Shown: in pieces, positions 41,915 to 52,930 of the stretch
How the letters are laid out: every line of letters begins with the position of its first letter
How positions within the stretch are numbered: position 1 is the first letter of the stretch
Assembly: GCA_034440635.1 (NCBI GenBank)
Contig: JAOTON010001067.1
Coordinates: 469,001-533,000, forward strand
Origin: Lepas anatifera
Taxonomy: Eukaryota > Arthropoda > Thecostraca > Lepadidae
Direction: 5' to 3'
DNA length: 64,000 nt
Made by a program: the position numbers and the translations under genes
Notes under the pieces: generated by a model
The model's database searches: none
Told to the model about the DNA's origin: nothing
What the model saw: the letters and a program-made list of their open reading frames with translations, nothing else

Positions 41915-44690
41915 CCACGCAAGTGTATTGCCAAATGTCACAATGCGGTCTTCCTAGCATACACAATAATTATCCAAATATCTTCAATATTTGATTAACC
42001 ACCCCACAACGCCGCCAATTGCTCCAGTAAGGACTATAATAACTTCCTCACACTCGTAAACAACAATCATAAAGTGAACAAACGAAATACGGCTCAAATA
42101 CCAAACTAAATAGTTTGTCACTTCTTGCTTTTCAACTACATTTTATCGTTTCATGAGGAGATTTTTTCGTTTTTAAGGACGTTTTTCGTTTTCTCCTTTT
42201 GCGTAGTGTAGCTTGCCCAATACATTTCAATGGCGCAAACTTGTTTGCAGTGACTAAAAAATGAAAACAATTCATTAAAAAGTGTGCAGTGTAGTCAGTA
42301 CTTGAAATTCTAAAAGAAAAAAGAAAAACCCCAGACCAGGATCAAAAGCTAAAACCCACGCAGTACACTGCCAGAGACACTGCTAGAATGAGCAAAAAAA
42401 ATGAACGCGAAGGGACAGTGCTTTTGCCACGACAGTGCTGTGCAGACAGTGCTGTGCAGACAGTGCTGTACTTTTGCCACAGAAAATCGGTGCAAAAGCA
42501 CAGATGAGACGTGGCATGGTCTGTCCATAGACTAAAACTGTGTGTGTGTGAGTGTGTGTGTGAACTAAAACTCCATGTCTAGACCAAAGCTACAATGAAG
42601 GAAACAAAAAGGCTACGCACAGTGCGGATAAGGATAACAATTAGCTAAAAAAAATCAGGAAAGGGTAAAACTCAATGTTTCGGTCCAAGACAATCTTCAG
42701 GTGAACTACACCTGCATGCAACTATATGCATCTAGACAAAACTACATGCATCTCTCTTGCAATGCAGCTAAAAATGTGCACACACACAATCCCAACTTGT
42801 CAAGACTAATCAGCTTGGGGAATTGCACTTAGATTGAATTTCACTATGTCCAAGTGGGATACCAGTTCTGGTTCAGTACCCACAGACAAAATATTCAAAT
42901 TTTCTGTCAGGAGTCATGCTATTCTGCCAACTTTTGCAGCTCCTTATAAACATATCAAATTTTGTACCTAGTCCTACCAAACTGTTTTTTCTAATCTATT
43001 TCTTAACTATTTTGTAACTTAAAGGCTCAGTTTCCATGGGCTAGAGGCGATTCAGATAGACCTGAGATTCAGGATACAGCAATCACGGTTTCGATGGCAC
43101 TTTGGCTGGATACAAAAGGATCTGTAACCAATAGAACACTTCAATCTTGAATATGTCAACATTTCTGGTACACCATTCAAGTTTTCTTTCACTCTCCCTT
43201 CACAAATGTTTAAAGTTTTGTTTAAGGGTTGACTGTTCTGTTGATGAATTTTGTTACTGATTTTTTTCTGAAGTGTTGATACAATTTTGTTTTGTTTAGT
43301 TTTGTCTAATAAAAAAGAAAGTTATACCCTCTCCAGTCAACTCTCCTTTATCTCTGCACTGTAAGGGAAATCTTTACCATCACAATGCCAAATCCTGCCA
43401 GATCTTGTTGGATGTGGATTTACAAGAACTGGATTGAAAATGGTTACCATTGCCAAAAGCTCTAAGCATATTGATTGCATCCGAAAACTATGTGTGGCCA
43501 CGCTCGACTATGAATGGAAACTGGGGACTATTTCTTACACCTATAAAAACAAGTACTGCAACTCAATAACCTACAAAGTCACTCTTAGAAGTTAAGCAAT
43601 CTTGACAGCTGGAAATAGCTCACTGCTGGTACCCAAGACGCATCACATATGAAAGTTTTCACAAGTTAGCGTCTCAAGAAATCACGCTTAATAAGTTTTT
43701 GGATCACAGCTGCAACAGGACCAGAAAAAATACCATTTTCTTTTCCACATCAGAAAGAATTTTTTGGATTACTCAATGCTGCCTTGATATCAGAGTCCAC
43801 ATGTCACACATCTAGGAGAACACACCAAAAACAAGGAATGTGTTCCAGCGTAGACTACAATTGATGCTGCAGCCGCTCAACAAAAACATAAACACTACTG
43901 AAACCTTGCACAGGTTTAACTGATTTCACCTCACTTCATCTCTATTTTGGTTTACAGAGTGCAATATAGCTGTTGCTAGTCTTCAAACTAAAGCAAACCA
44001 GGCAATCAGAGTTGTTAGGTAACCAAAATCATTCAGTGTGGAGTCAGAATACAAACTTACCTACCTAGATTGAACTTTTGACCAAGAACTCAGGAAGGAA
44101 GAAAGGCTTCTCCACAAATTGGACTCCAATCACTTGTTTTAACAAGCTGCAAGAACTCACTCTATTTAGTGAGTTCGTTTTTTGGCACACAAATATGGCC
44201 CAACACGCAGTCAGTATCTTGACTCTTGAGAACAAAAATGCCTTTTCCTTAAAAATAGATAAAGGAGAGAGGGTTCAAACTGACTGCAATCAATCTCAGT
44301 AAGTTTTCGTAATTTAATTCACATCCGCTGCAAACCAAACTGTCTAATACATAGCTTTGCAACAAACAAAATGCCCCTGATACCTAATTGTTGTCAATTT
44401 CTATTGAAAACTGAGTGAACAAAAAGCACAGAGTTTGCCGCTATTTTGGAGCGCCCATATTTAGTCTTAGTTTGGAAGAAATTTGGAGGAATCTACCAGT
44501 TTCTCCTAAATGATGGAGACAAAAATACATTTAATTTTCTTTTTTGAGCTTTTAGCTGTTGTTTTCATCACGTTCGAGACATTTTTTAATTTTGAAGAGA
44601 AAATTGTGGCAATACAGCTATATTTTTGTATTTTTGATCCGCTTATCTAGCGGCTTGCACTACTAAACTTTGGTGTACCCGTCTTCTATT
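41915..44690. other. AT-rich intergenic DNA, no gene
   Basis: Includes CAGACAGTGCTGTG short tandem repeats near 42425-42470 and a (TG)n run at 42539-42562. No exon recognised. Confidence 0.45.
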
Positions 44691-44694
44691 ACCC

Positions 44695-44818
44695 TGATAC
44701 TGTGCCACACTGCTAAGGTGTCTAACCAACAGGTATACTGTGCCGCACTACTGCAGTATCTAGCCAACAGGTATACTGTGCCGCATTACTGCGGTGTCTA
44801 ACCTGCAAGTACACTGTG
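44695..44818. repeat. 46-bp repeat, three copies
   Basis: Three tandem copies containing CCAACAGGTATACTGTGCCG, the last diverged. Confidence 0.8.
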
Positions 44819-45059
44819 TGCACTCGGATTTAGATTCGAAAGTTGTACATTTCTAGGTAGTTTTTTCTTAGGTATACAAAATTATTAAGGCCAACAATTT
44901 TTTTAAGACAGCACAGCATGGTGTGTGTCATTCACCTTGGCGTTTCGCTGCTTGTGAATAAGTGACGTCCTAGTTAAGAATCATGATATTAATAGAGATA
45001 AAATATGTATTAGAACTTAATAAATGCGAGTTTATCAATTTATAAATCACTCAATGATT

Positions 45060-45155
45060 CAGTATGGCGGTAAGGTGCCATACCGTTTCCCGGTCACCTT
45101 GGAAACTCTTAGGCCAAAAAATACCCCACTCACCCGGGTAAAGGTTAAGCTCAAC
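45060..45155. mobile_element. remnant end of a TTAA-type MITE
   Basis: ACTCACCCGGGTAAAGGTTAA resembles the right end of family C (CACCCGGGCGAAGGTTAA). Only one end is left. Confidence 0.45.
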
Positions 45156-45194
45156 CACTTCGGTACCAACTGCAAGTTTTCACTTTAAGAACAC

Positions 45195-45650
45195 TATTGC
45201 CGTGCCCAGTGCCACCAGTGCACTGCAGCCGTGCCCAGTGTCACCAGTGCACTGCAGCCGTGCCCAGTGTCACCAGTGCACTGCGGCCGTACCCAGTGCC
45301 ACCAGTGCACTGCAGCCGTGCCCAGTGTCACCAGTGCACTGCAGCCGTGCTCAGTGTCACCAGTGCACTGCTGCCGTGGTCAGTGCCACCAGTGCACTGC
45401 TGCCGTACCCAGTGCCACCAGTGCACTGCAGCCGTGCCCGGTGTCACCAGTGCACTGCTGCCGTGGTCAGTGCCACAAGTGCACTGCTGCCGTGCCCAGT
45501 GCCACCAGTGCACTGCTGGCGTGCCCAGTGCCACCAGTGCACTGCTGCCGTACCCAGTGCCACCAGTGCACTGCTGGCGTGGTCAGTGCCACCAGTGCAC
45601 TGCAGCCGTGGTCAGTGCCACCAGTGCACTGGTTTCACACGTCGGCAGTG
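45195..45650. repeat. 29-bp GTGCAC minisatellite
   Basis: About fifteen copies of a 29-bp unit built on CCACCAGTGCACTG and GCCGTGCCCAGTG. Since 29 is not a multiple of three, all frames cycle through the same peptides; the long open frames here are not genes. Confidence 0.93.
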
Positions 45651-45654
45651 CCAC

Positions 45655-45815
45655 CAGCTTTGGTGGAGATCCCGGGGCGTTGGGGGGTTAGGACCACCCT
45701 GGATTTTGGGCTTCCTACAGGCTTTGTATAGGGCTTGTATTGTCGTGTCAGCGTTATCCCATCCAGGACCCCCATCCCCCTGGGTCGAGAATAGAACTCC
45801 AGCCTTCGTCACCAG
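45655..45815 (+). repeat. dispersed repeat shared with 37465-37640
   Basis: Contains CCGGGGCGTTGGGGGGTTAG and ATAGGGCTTGTATTGTCGTG, parallel to the copy at 37.5 kb. It directly follows the 29-bp array. Confidence 0.7.
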
Positions 45816-46775
45816 TTTGCTAAGATGGTCCAACATTTCAGAGGAGATCTGGATTGTGAAAATGCTCAAACAATGTATAAAAACCATGTTTCATTTTGTA
45901 TTTGTTTCCAATAAATACATCATAAGTTAGTTGAATGCCGATTAAATATCCTGATAAAATATAAATTCTTAAACGAGACCCATACAAACATGGTAGTGTC
46001 AATCTAAACACCGCGCACAAGAATGGGATACAGCGCAGTGCGCTCAACAATAACACTAATGACAAACATGAACAGCACAGCTATGAAAATTGGGAGGATA
46101 AATAAGGACTAGAGAGTAAAACAGGAACCAAGGACTGCTTGATCACACGTCTAAGGTGCAGGAATGAAGCTAATATAGTGAGGCGTGCCAGTGGTTTTCC
46201 TATATGTATAATATCAAATCAAAATAGAGCATGGTTGACCGTATATCTGGCTCCCCACAATATGGCTAACGAATTCATGGTTGAATTCGAGAAAAACAAC
46301 ACCCAGGAACACAAATAAGACACATGACCCAGTCGGCCAGGGGTGGAGAGCAGGCAGCAGGCCGTTAATGGTGCCGCCCCAGGGTCACACAGCACGGTCT
46401 GGCGTTCCGGGGTGGTAGGGTTATCACCTGCTCCCGGGCTCGGCGTGACACGACCTTCACCGCAACTGAGACCCCCGGCGTCCGAGACCCTTACGCGTGT
46501 CTCTCACTCCACTGTTTATGGCACTCTCGGCCCCAGCACTCACACTCGGAAATGAAGCTCACGAACCTGAGGCCGTGCACGTGTCTCATGCAGTGATTGA
46601 GTGCTAAGGGAGCGAGCACGCTTCAGCCACACTGTGTTTTTGGTATATATCGCCAAACAACGACAGCTTTCACACGCAGGAATGTGAGAGCGATCATTAA
46701 CCCACTGACTACTTGCTGCTGGTTGGAAACCATGTTGAAAATGTCAGACATTGCCAAGACCTTGAGCTTACGGAG
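45816..46775. other. 3' flank of the chitin-binding gene
   Basis: No further exon recognised. Confidence 0.4.
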
Positions 46776-46779
46776 CCCA

Positions 46780-47868
46780 TCAGTTCCGGTTGGGAAGGCT
46801 ATACAAGGCTGGTGGTGGAGTGATCTCGGGTACAGGAGGGATGTAAGAGTTTGGAAGAGGCTTCACTGCTGGCGTTGGTTTTCTGGGTTTTGAACGGTCT
46901 GGTTTTGAAGGCCTTGGAGGGACAGGCTGTGGTTTAGATGGCTTGGGGCGAGACAGCGCCGGTCGAGAGGGTTTCACGTCGGAGGGTTTTGGAGGAGACG
47001 GCCTTGGACGGGAGGGTTTTGGAGGAGACGGCTTTGGGCGGGAGGGTTTTGGCGCAGATGGCTTGGGGCGAGTTGGGCGGGCGGTTGCTGGGGGGTATAT
47101 AAGACTCTGGTGGCGGCTTCACTGCTGGCTTGGGAGGAGAGGGTTTTGGCCGAGCTGGTTGTTTGCTCGGTTGAGGGCGGGCGGGCTGGGAGCCAGGCTT
47201 TTGTGTCACTGGAGGGCGGGGCTTTTGGGTGCGGGAGGGAGGCTTGGGACGTTCTGTAGGCTTCCCGTAAGAATCGGTTGGCTTCTGAGGTACCTGAGGT
47301 TTCTTGCCTGGCTTCCGCGGTGGCTTGGGTGGCTGCTGCGGTCGCTTTGAAGGAGTGGGAGGTTTCTGTGGTCGCTGTGGTGGGGTTGGAGGTTTCTGTG
47401 GTCGCTTTGGTGGGGTTGGAGGTTTCTGAGGTCGTTTTGGAGGAGTGGGCGGGTTTTGTGGTCGCTTTGGTGGAGTGGGAGGTTTCTGAGGTCGTTTTGG
47501 AGGAGTGGGCGGGTTTTGTGGTCGCTTTGGTGGAGTGGGAGGTTTCTGTGGTCGTTTTGGTGGAGTGGGAGGTTTCTGCGGCCTTTTAGGTGGTGTGGGT
47601 GGCTTCTGCGGGCCAGCTGGTGGACCAGCAGTCGCTGCACCTGCCGCGCCAGAAGTCGACTCCGGAACCACTCCAATCTCTTCGTTCTTGCTGTAAAACT
47701 TCTCCGATGATTGGCAGTCAACATCATACCACCACTGGCAGGCGAAGCCCTCCTGGTTGAAGATGGTACCGTTGGGGCAGAGAAAGGAGAGCTGCGTCGA
47801 CTTGCCGCCGGCCATTGTGCTACAGACGTGAAACGGCTGGCAGCCTGCCTCGACGTCAGCGTAGTACC
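46780..47868 (-). CDS. chitin-binding gene last exon: CBM14 and proline-rich tail
   Basis: Starts GYYADVEAGCQPFHVC after CGACAG, completes the domain at WWYDVDC, then FYSKNEEIGVVPES, followed by about twelve decapeptide units of KPPTPPKRPQ type and later KPSPPKPSRPRP units. At a run of six Cs (47090-47095 on plus as Gs) the frame shifts; with five Cs the tail continues IPPATARPTRPKPSAPKPSR and ends SYIPPVPEITPPPALYSLPN before a stop at 46780. Without correction the frame runs into an unrelated end at 46934. Confidence 0.85.
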
Positions 47869-48640
47869 CTGTCGGTCACAAGATAGCAGTTAGATTACTC
47901 AGCCGTTTTCTATTGAATTTATTTTATTTTTCAAGCGCTTAAGATCATTAGCTGCCAACGTCATATGGTGCTGAAAATTGACGCATTGATAGAGCCCCTA
48001 AAGCTCATTACCATGCTATCATGATCACTGTCTCTTATTTTATTAATCACACTTATTATAATTTATATTCCTATTACTGTCATTATTATTATATTTATTC
48101 CTACTATTATTAATACCGTTATTGTAATGGTATCATTATTGCTTTTATAATAATTATGTTTATTACAATCAAGTTTTGTAATTATCTTAGGACTCCACAG
48201 TATGAAGGTCCCTGTTTGTAGTTCAGTAATCATCTGCGATCTAAACGCTACATTTACCTTGTCCCGCCTTTTTGGACTGCTTTCTCATTTACCTGCTCTG
48301 TTCGGTATTTTCTGTACCAATTATACCTATAGTAAGACTACACTACAGAAAAACAATAGAAAGGAAGTATTAAGGCTGGCAAAATATTACTAGTTGAGTT
48401 GTGCAAATGAGGTTTCCCTACCAATTTGCAAAATGATCTGCAAAACATGCATCAGCGGCTTTAGAAAAGAGACCAGGACTAACACGGGCACGCACCGGCC
48501 ACTTTGTCGTCGCAGGTGAAGGCTGTCTCCGGCACCTTGGCCAGGACGGGATAGTCCTCCCCCGGCTCCCCCCGCACCGCCTCCCTCAGCCACTGCAGCG
48601 GGTCGGAGGAGCCGTGGTGGTGGTCGCCGCCGTCAGGTCC
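46780..48640 (-). CDS. secreted CBM14 chitin-binding, proline-rich cuticle/peritrophin-like protein (3' part)
   Basis: Two exons (48496-48640 and 46780-47868) join in phase (G+GG) across the chitin-binding domain. All six CBM14 cysteines are present: FTC, AGC, HVC, FLC, FAC and VDC, with the typical GYYADVEAGCQPFHVC and SFLCPNGTIFNQEGFACQWW blocks. A proline-rich tail of more than 250 residues follows. Such proteins bind chitin fibres outside the cell, in cuticle or peritrophic matrix. The N-terminal signal peptide is not in these exons; the exon at 54617-55037 may provide its end. The specific family member cannot be named. Confidence 0.9.
47345..47610. repeat. 30-bp coding repeat (PTPPKRPQKP)
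   Basis: Around nine tandem units of 30 bp inside the proline-rich tail, in frame with the gene. They differ mainly at third positions, with GGTTTCTGTGGTCGCTTTGG as a common plus-strand form. Confidence 0.88.
47869..48495. other. intron of the chitin-binding gene
   Basis: AT-rich, with ATTATTATT-type runs at 48045-48170. No other feature. Confidence 0.5.
48496..48640 (-). CDS. chitin-binding gene exon with first CBM14 cysteine
   Basis: Between the acceptor GACTCCGCCAG and donor GCCG|GTGCGT. It reads GPDGGDHHHGSSDPLQWLRE then DYPVLAKVPETAFTCDDKVA. The DYPVLAKVPETAFTC lead-in is typical just before this domain in arthropod proteins. An in-frame TGA upstream of the acceptor excludes a longer exon. 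Nine further copies of this acceptor lie upstream. Confidence 0.88.
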
Positions 48641-49495
48641 CTGGCGGAGTCAGACCGGTCACTTTGTCTGAGGGGTAGACACTGTGCAGGGAGGGGAGAG
48701 GAGCCGTGGTGGTGGTCGCCGTCGTCAGTTCCCTGGAATAGTTTGACCGGTCATTTTGTCTGGGGGTGGACACTGTGCAGGGAGGGGGAGGGGCCGTGGT
48801 GGTGGTCACCGCTGTCAGCTCCCTGGCGGAGTCAGACCGGTCACTTTGTCTGGGGGTGGACACTGTGCAGGGAGGGGGGAGGAGCCGTGGTGGTGGTCGC
48901 CGCCGTCACCTCCCTGGAGGAGTCAGACCGGTCACTTCGTCTGAGGGGTAGACACTGTGCAGGGAGGGGAGGAGCCGTGGTGGTGGTCGCCGTCGTCAGT
49001 TCCCTGGAGGAGTCAGACCGGTCACTGTCTGAGGGGTGGACACTGTGCAGGAGGGGGAGGAACCGTGGTGGTGGTCGCCGTCGTCAGCTCCCTGGCGGAG
49101 TCAGACCGGTCACTTCGTCTGAGGATGGACACTGTGCAGGGAGGGGGGAGGAGCCGTGGTGGGGGTCGCCGTCGTCAGTTCCCTGGAGAAGTCAGACCGG
49201 TCACTGTCTGAGGATGGACACTGTGCAGGGAGGGGGGAGGAGCCGTGGTGGTGGTCGCCGTCGTCAGCTCCCTGGCGGAGTCAGACCGGTCACTTCGTCT
49301 GAGGATGGACACTGTGCAGGGAGGGGGAGGAACCGTGGTGGGGGTCGCCGCCGTCACCTCCCTGGAGGAGTCAGACCGGTCACTGTCTGAGGGGTAGACA
49401 CTGTGCAGGGAGGGGGAGGAGCCGTGGTGGTGGTCGCCGTCGTCAGTTCCCTGGAGAAGTCAGACCGGTCACTGTCTGAGGGGTAGACACTGGTG
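48641..49495. repeat. 90-bp array of the chitin-gene acceptor
   Basis: Nine to ten copies of a unit of about 90 bp continuing from the exon at 48640. On the gene strand each contains GACTCCGCCAG|GGA (acceptor) followed by roughly 36 bases like the exon start, including GACCACCACCACGGCTCC. The unit ends CCCTCCCTGCACAG, a second splice-acceptor-like word. Confidence 0.92.
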
Positions 49496-50290
49496 ACGCA
49501 ACATGCAATGCAGTTGGCGACAGTCCGCAGTGGAGAGAGGGACTCCATACAATTACACCATGGATATAAATCAGTACAGAAGGCATAATACAGATAGGCA
49601 CACTCACACAAAGAAGTCATATTATCACTGGGAACAGTTTGCAGTGCATTGGCAGAGGCTGGGCTCGTTAGTGCTACCTCTCCAGGAATTCGTACAATTT
49701 TGTCTGTTTTAAATTATGCTTGCAGGTTTCGCCACGAGCTGTTTTAACTCAAGGACATTTCTATTGCTTTGAAAAAATCAAAGACATAAAAATTCCGAGG
49801 CTTAACCTGTTTCTGGCAAGGGTATCATTTATGATACCCACAACTTATACTTTTACAAACTGGCATAACTATTTCTTGTGTGGCGGCACATGGTGGTGGC
49901 TGCGTACATGCCTCACTGCTGTATCTGCGCTCCGATTACCGTCAACGTGTCCCCATTTTCTGTTCATTTTCCCATCGTATTTCAGATTTTTTCATTTCAC
50001 GATAATCAAAATGAAAAAGTTACGGCAAAAACGGGTTAAGTATTTTCAGACGTTTATGGAACAAGGCTTTTGAACCAAAATGTCAATTTTATCATTTGAA
50101 AGCTATAAGCTTAGGCAGGAAACAAGGACAGATTTTTAATGTGGATGTTTTTCCCATGTTTTGCAAAGATACATGCAAATATACCTGAGCCTGGTAAAGC
50201 AGAAATGACATCACCAGACCGCGAGGGCAGGAAGATGTGGGCAGTGACTACCGTGTTTATAAGTCAGAGTTGCCATGCCATCGTTCTATC
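49496..50290. other. intron or intergenic, nothing recognised
   Basis: No exon that would fill the phase gap to the proline-rich exon at 54.6 kb was found. Confidence 0.4.
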
Positions 50291-50293
50291 TAT

Positions 50294-52926
50294 GTTAGCA
50301 CCTATCCCTAGTCGGTCCACCTTCGTCCCAGCTGGGGGAGGGTGAAACAGCCCCCTTGATCTTGGCTTCTATGCAGAATAGCAAACAACGGGAGCGCTGG
50401 TGTACATCCTACAAGAAATAACAAGAAATAACTCAGAAAATTTCTTTACTTCTTTCCGGTTACTTCTTTGGCTTAGGTCGATATTGTGGTCACAACAGGT
50501 TGAAGAAAGTGACAAGCTAGAGAAGGTGACAAGCTAGAGATGGATTTCGTAAATCTAGTATCTGATCAGGTTGACTTAGAGTACATTTTTAGCACCATTT
50601 ACTTCATCTCATGGAAAATCCAATGGTGTATAATATGACTATTCTAGATAAGAAATAGTAACCATCTGACCTAACATACTCAATATGCATATAAATGGAC
50701 TGGCAATGATAATCAAAACATATTTGTATCAAAATTAGAGCTTTAATTTGCTTCCTAGAAGTTATTTACCCAAGTATGAAAGCCTGCTTAAAGGGAGATA
50801 CGCAAAAAAATTTTTATTGGCTATATGAAAAGGTTACAAAAAGTTGTTTCAGAAGTCCTATTCTCATTTTTGCGAATTCGGCCTGCAAATGCCTTAACCT
50901 CGCCCCACCGGGGGGCATCGATGGCCCCCTAGGTTTTTCCGGGATAGCAGAAAACGACGAGGCGCAGCACCGCGGTTGAGAGCTCTACCTCTCACTGCAT
51001 CATTTTCCCACCATCCCTGAAATTTTTACCCCGGTCACCCAAGGTCGGTCACCAGACGAGGTCAACCAAGGTCACCTCACTTCACTTTAGAGCTCTGTAA
51101 GAGCTACATTTCAAAGTCGATCGATTTGAAACTTCCTACACTTCATGGCCCCTCCAGGGTCTCAAGGTGTATATCCGGGATTTTTCGATTTCGTGCCCTG
51201 AGGTCGGTCACGAGGCGACCTCTCCCATTGGAAAAGCATGGGGAAAAGCTATTTCATGATATAAAAGCCACAAAAATGATTGCAAATACTCGACTGCTCA
51301 GAACAACGTTTTTGGACACCCTTTCACGGATCCCAGGGGTCATATTTGTCCTTTGACTTTTCCAAGGTCATCCAAGGTCACCGGAGGTCAAAAACAGTAT
51401 TTTGACAATAACTTTTGACCTAATTGAGCTAGAGCGGTGAAACAAACACCATCGTGTTTGTCGTGTCACTGGCTTTCATTTGATATACGGCAAGGTCACT
51501 TTTGACCTTTCGTGACCTAGGTCATATTAGGTCACGAGGTGACCTCTGGCGGTCAAACCACTGGCGGAAGGTCTTTACGTTCCACATAGCGGAAAAGTAC
51601 TGGCAATTTGCTATCAAATGTACTTTACCAGGCCTCAATAGCTCTAATGACATAGAGTTATGCCCAGTTTGCTTAATCATTGCATATTTGAGTGAAAATA
51701 GCCGATCTTGACCTAATTTGACCTCTGGAGGTCAAACCATTGACCTGAGCACTAAAACATGCGAAATAATTTCTTACTGAATTCACGGAGCTTTCTATTG
51801 CACTTTGCAGATTTGCGCTAACGCCCATATTTTGAGTTAGAGGGGGCCATCGATGCCCCCGTGGGGCGAAGGTGGCGCCGACCCCGGTGGGGCGCGGGTT
51901 AAAATTGCTCTCAAAGTCAACATTTCTAGACGACTTTACCGGTACACCTCATATCCATCAATATGACGTACCCACGGCTAAGGCTATCAATTTCTCTAAG
52001 AATTAGGTCATATCTATCCTAAATAGTGATGTAGAACTTTGGACTACTACAGAAAAAATTACTTTAGAAGAACAACATTCCAAAACTCTTTTGAAACAGA
52101 AATATAGGGCTTAAAAGACATCACAATTAACCAATCAGAAGCCTAGGAATTCTCAAACCGGGGTCACGTGACCTATCTGGCGCAAAAGTTTTGTCATCCT
52201 GGGGCTGAAGCAGAAAATGACTCAAGACCCGCGGTACGAAACCGCTGAAGACTTGAGTAATTATGTTTTTTCCGTTTTTAGGGCAAACTTATTCATTTTG
52301 TAGTCTTTAAAAGCTTTTTTAAAATTAATTCAAATACAAATACAGGAGAACAGACATTTGTTTAATAATAAACATTACTTTTTAACTTTAAATATTTTTC
52401 GAAAAGTAAGTGATGGGTATGGGCAAGGGTAAGTGATGGACATTTTATTGAAACTGTTAACCTATTTCGATAATAAGTGAGTGGCCTCCCAAAATTTTGC
52501 CGAAGATACAAAAATAATTGATAGTTTCGTTATTAAGATTTTTCAAATAGCAAGAAACCACAGTAATAATTTTTTCGCTTATCTCCCTTTAAGTAGTCCC
52601 AGATGACCTCTCGGAAACTCACAAGTCCAAACTTGTAACACGGCTCTTGACCTTGGCCTAAGATACTACAATTTGGAAAATGTGTGAAAATGTGTGTTGT
52701 TAACCCTATCTACAGAAATAGAGCTATTTTTCGGCCAATTCCCGTCTTCCCCCAGCATTTTCAAAGGAGATGTCATGACACGTATCTGACCCTAGGTCAT
52801 CGATATAAGAAATGCTATTATCACAACTTTGTAGTACTCAGTTGGTGTACTATGTAATATGAATATCAGATCAATAGATTAAACCTGTTTTCGCTGATCA
52901 CCTCCTCCCTCCGATTGAGGCGAAGG
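50294..52926. mobile_element. TTAA-type MITE, family E, interrupted by family B
   Basis: The left end is TTAGCACCTATCCCTAGTCG near 50294, with CCACCTTCG next, and the right end is GATTGAGGCGAAGG before TTAA at 52927. The interior is split by the 1.0-kb family B copy at 50898. The left boundary is inferred from similarity of sub-terminal words to family C. Confidence 0.5.
50898..51898 (+). mobile_element. TTAA-flanked MITE, family B copy 1
   Basis: TTAA at 50894-50897 and 51899-51902 flank CCTCGCCCCACCGGGGG...CCCCGGTGGGGCGCGGG. Very rich in AGGTCA/TGACCT words, for example GGTCACGAGGTGACC near 51535. Closely similar to copies at 55369 and 58387. Confidence 0.9.
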
Positions 52927-52930
52927 TTAA

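Noticed and set aside
45197..45930. Open frames of 160-240 codons with CHQCTAAV-like repeats
   Set aside because: The 29-bp unit makes all three frames read the same peptides in turn, so there is no sign of selection on one frame.
47278..47710. Plus-strand frames rich in Val/Trp/Gly over the chitin gene tail
   Set aside because: Antisense shadow of the proline-rich coding repeat.
48614..49390. A 258-codon Trp/Gly/Arg-rich open frame
   Set aside because: Shadow of the 90-bp junction array.
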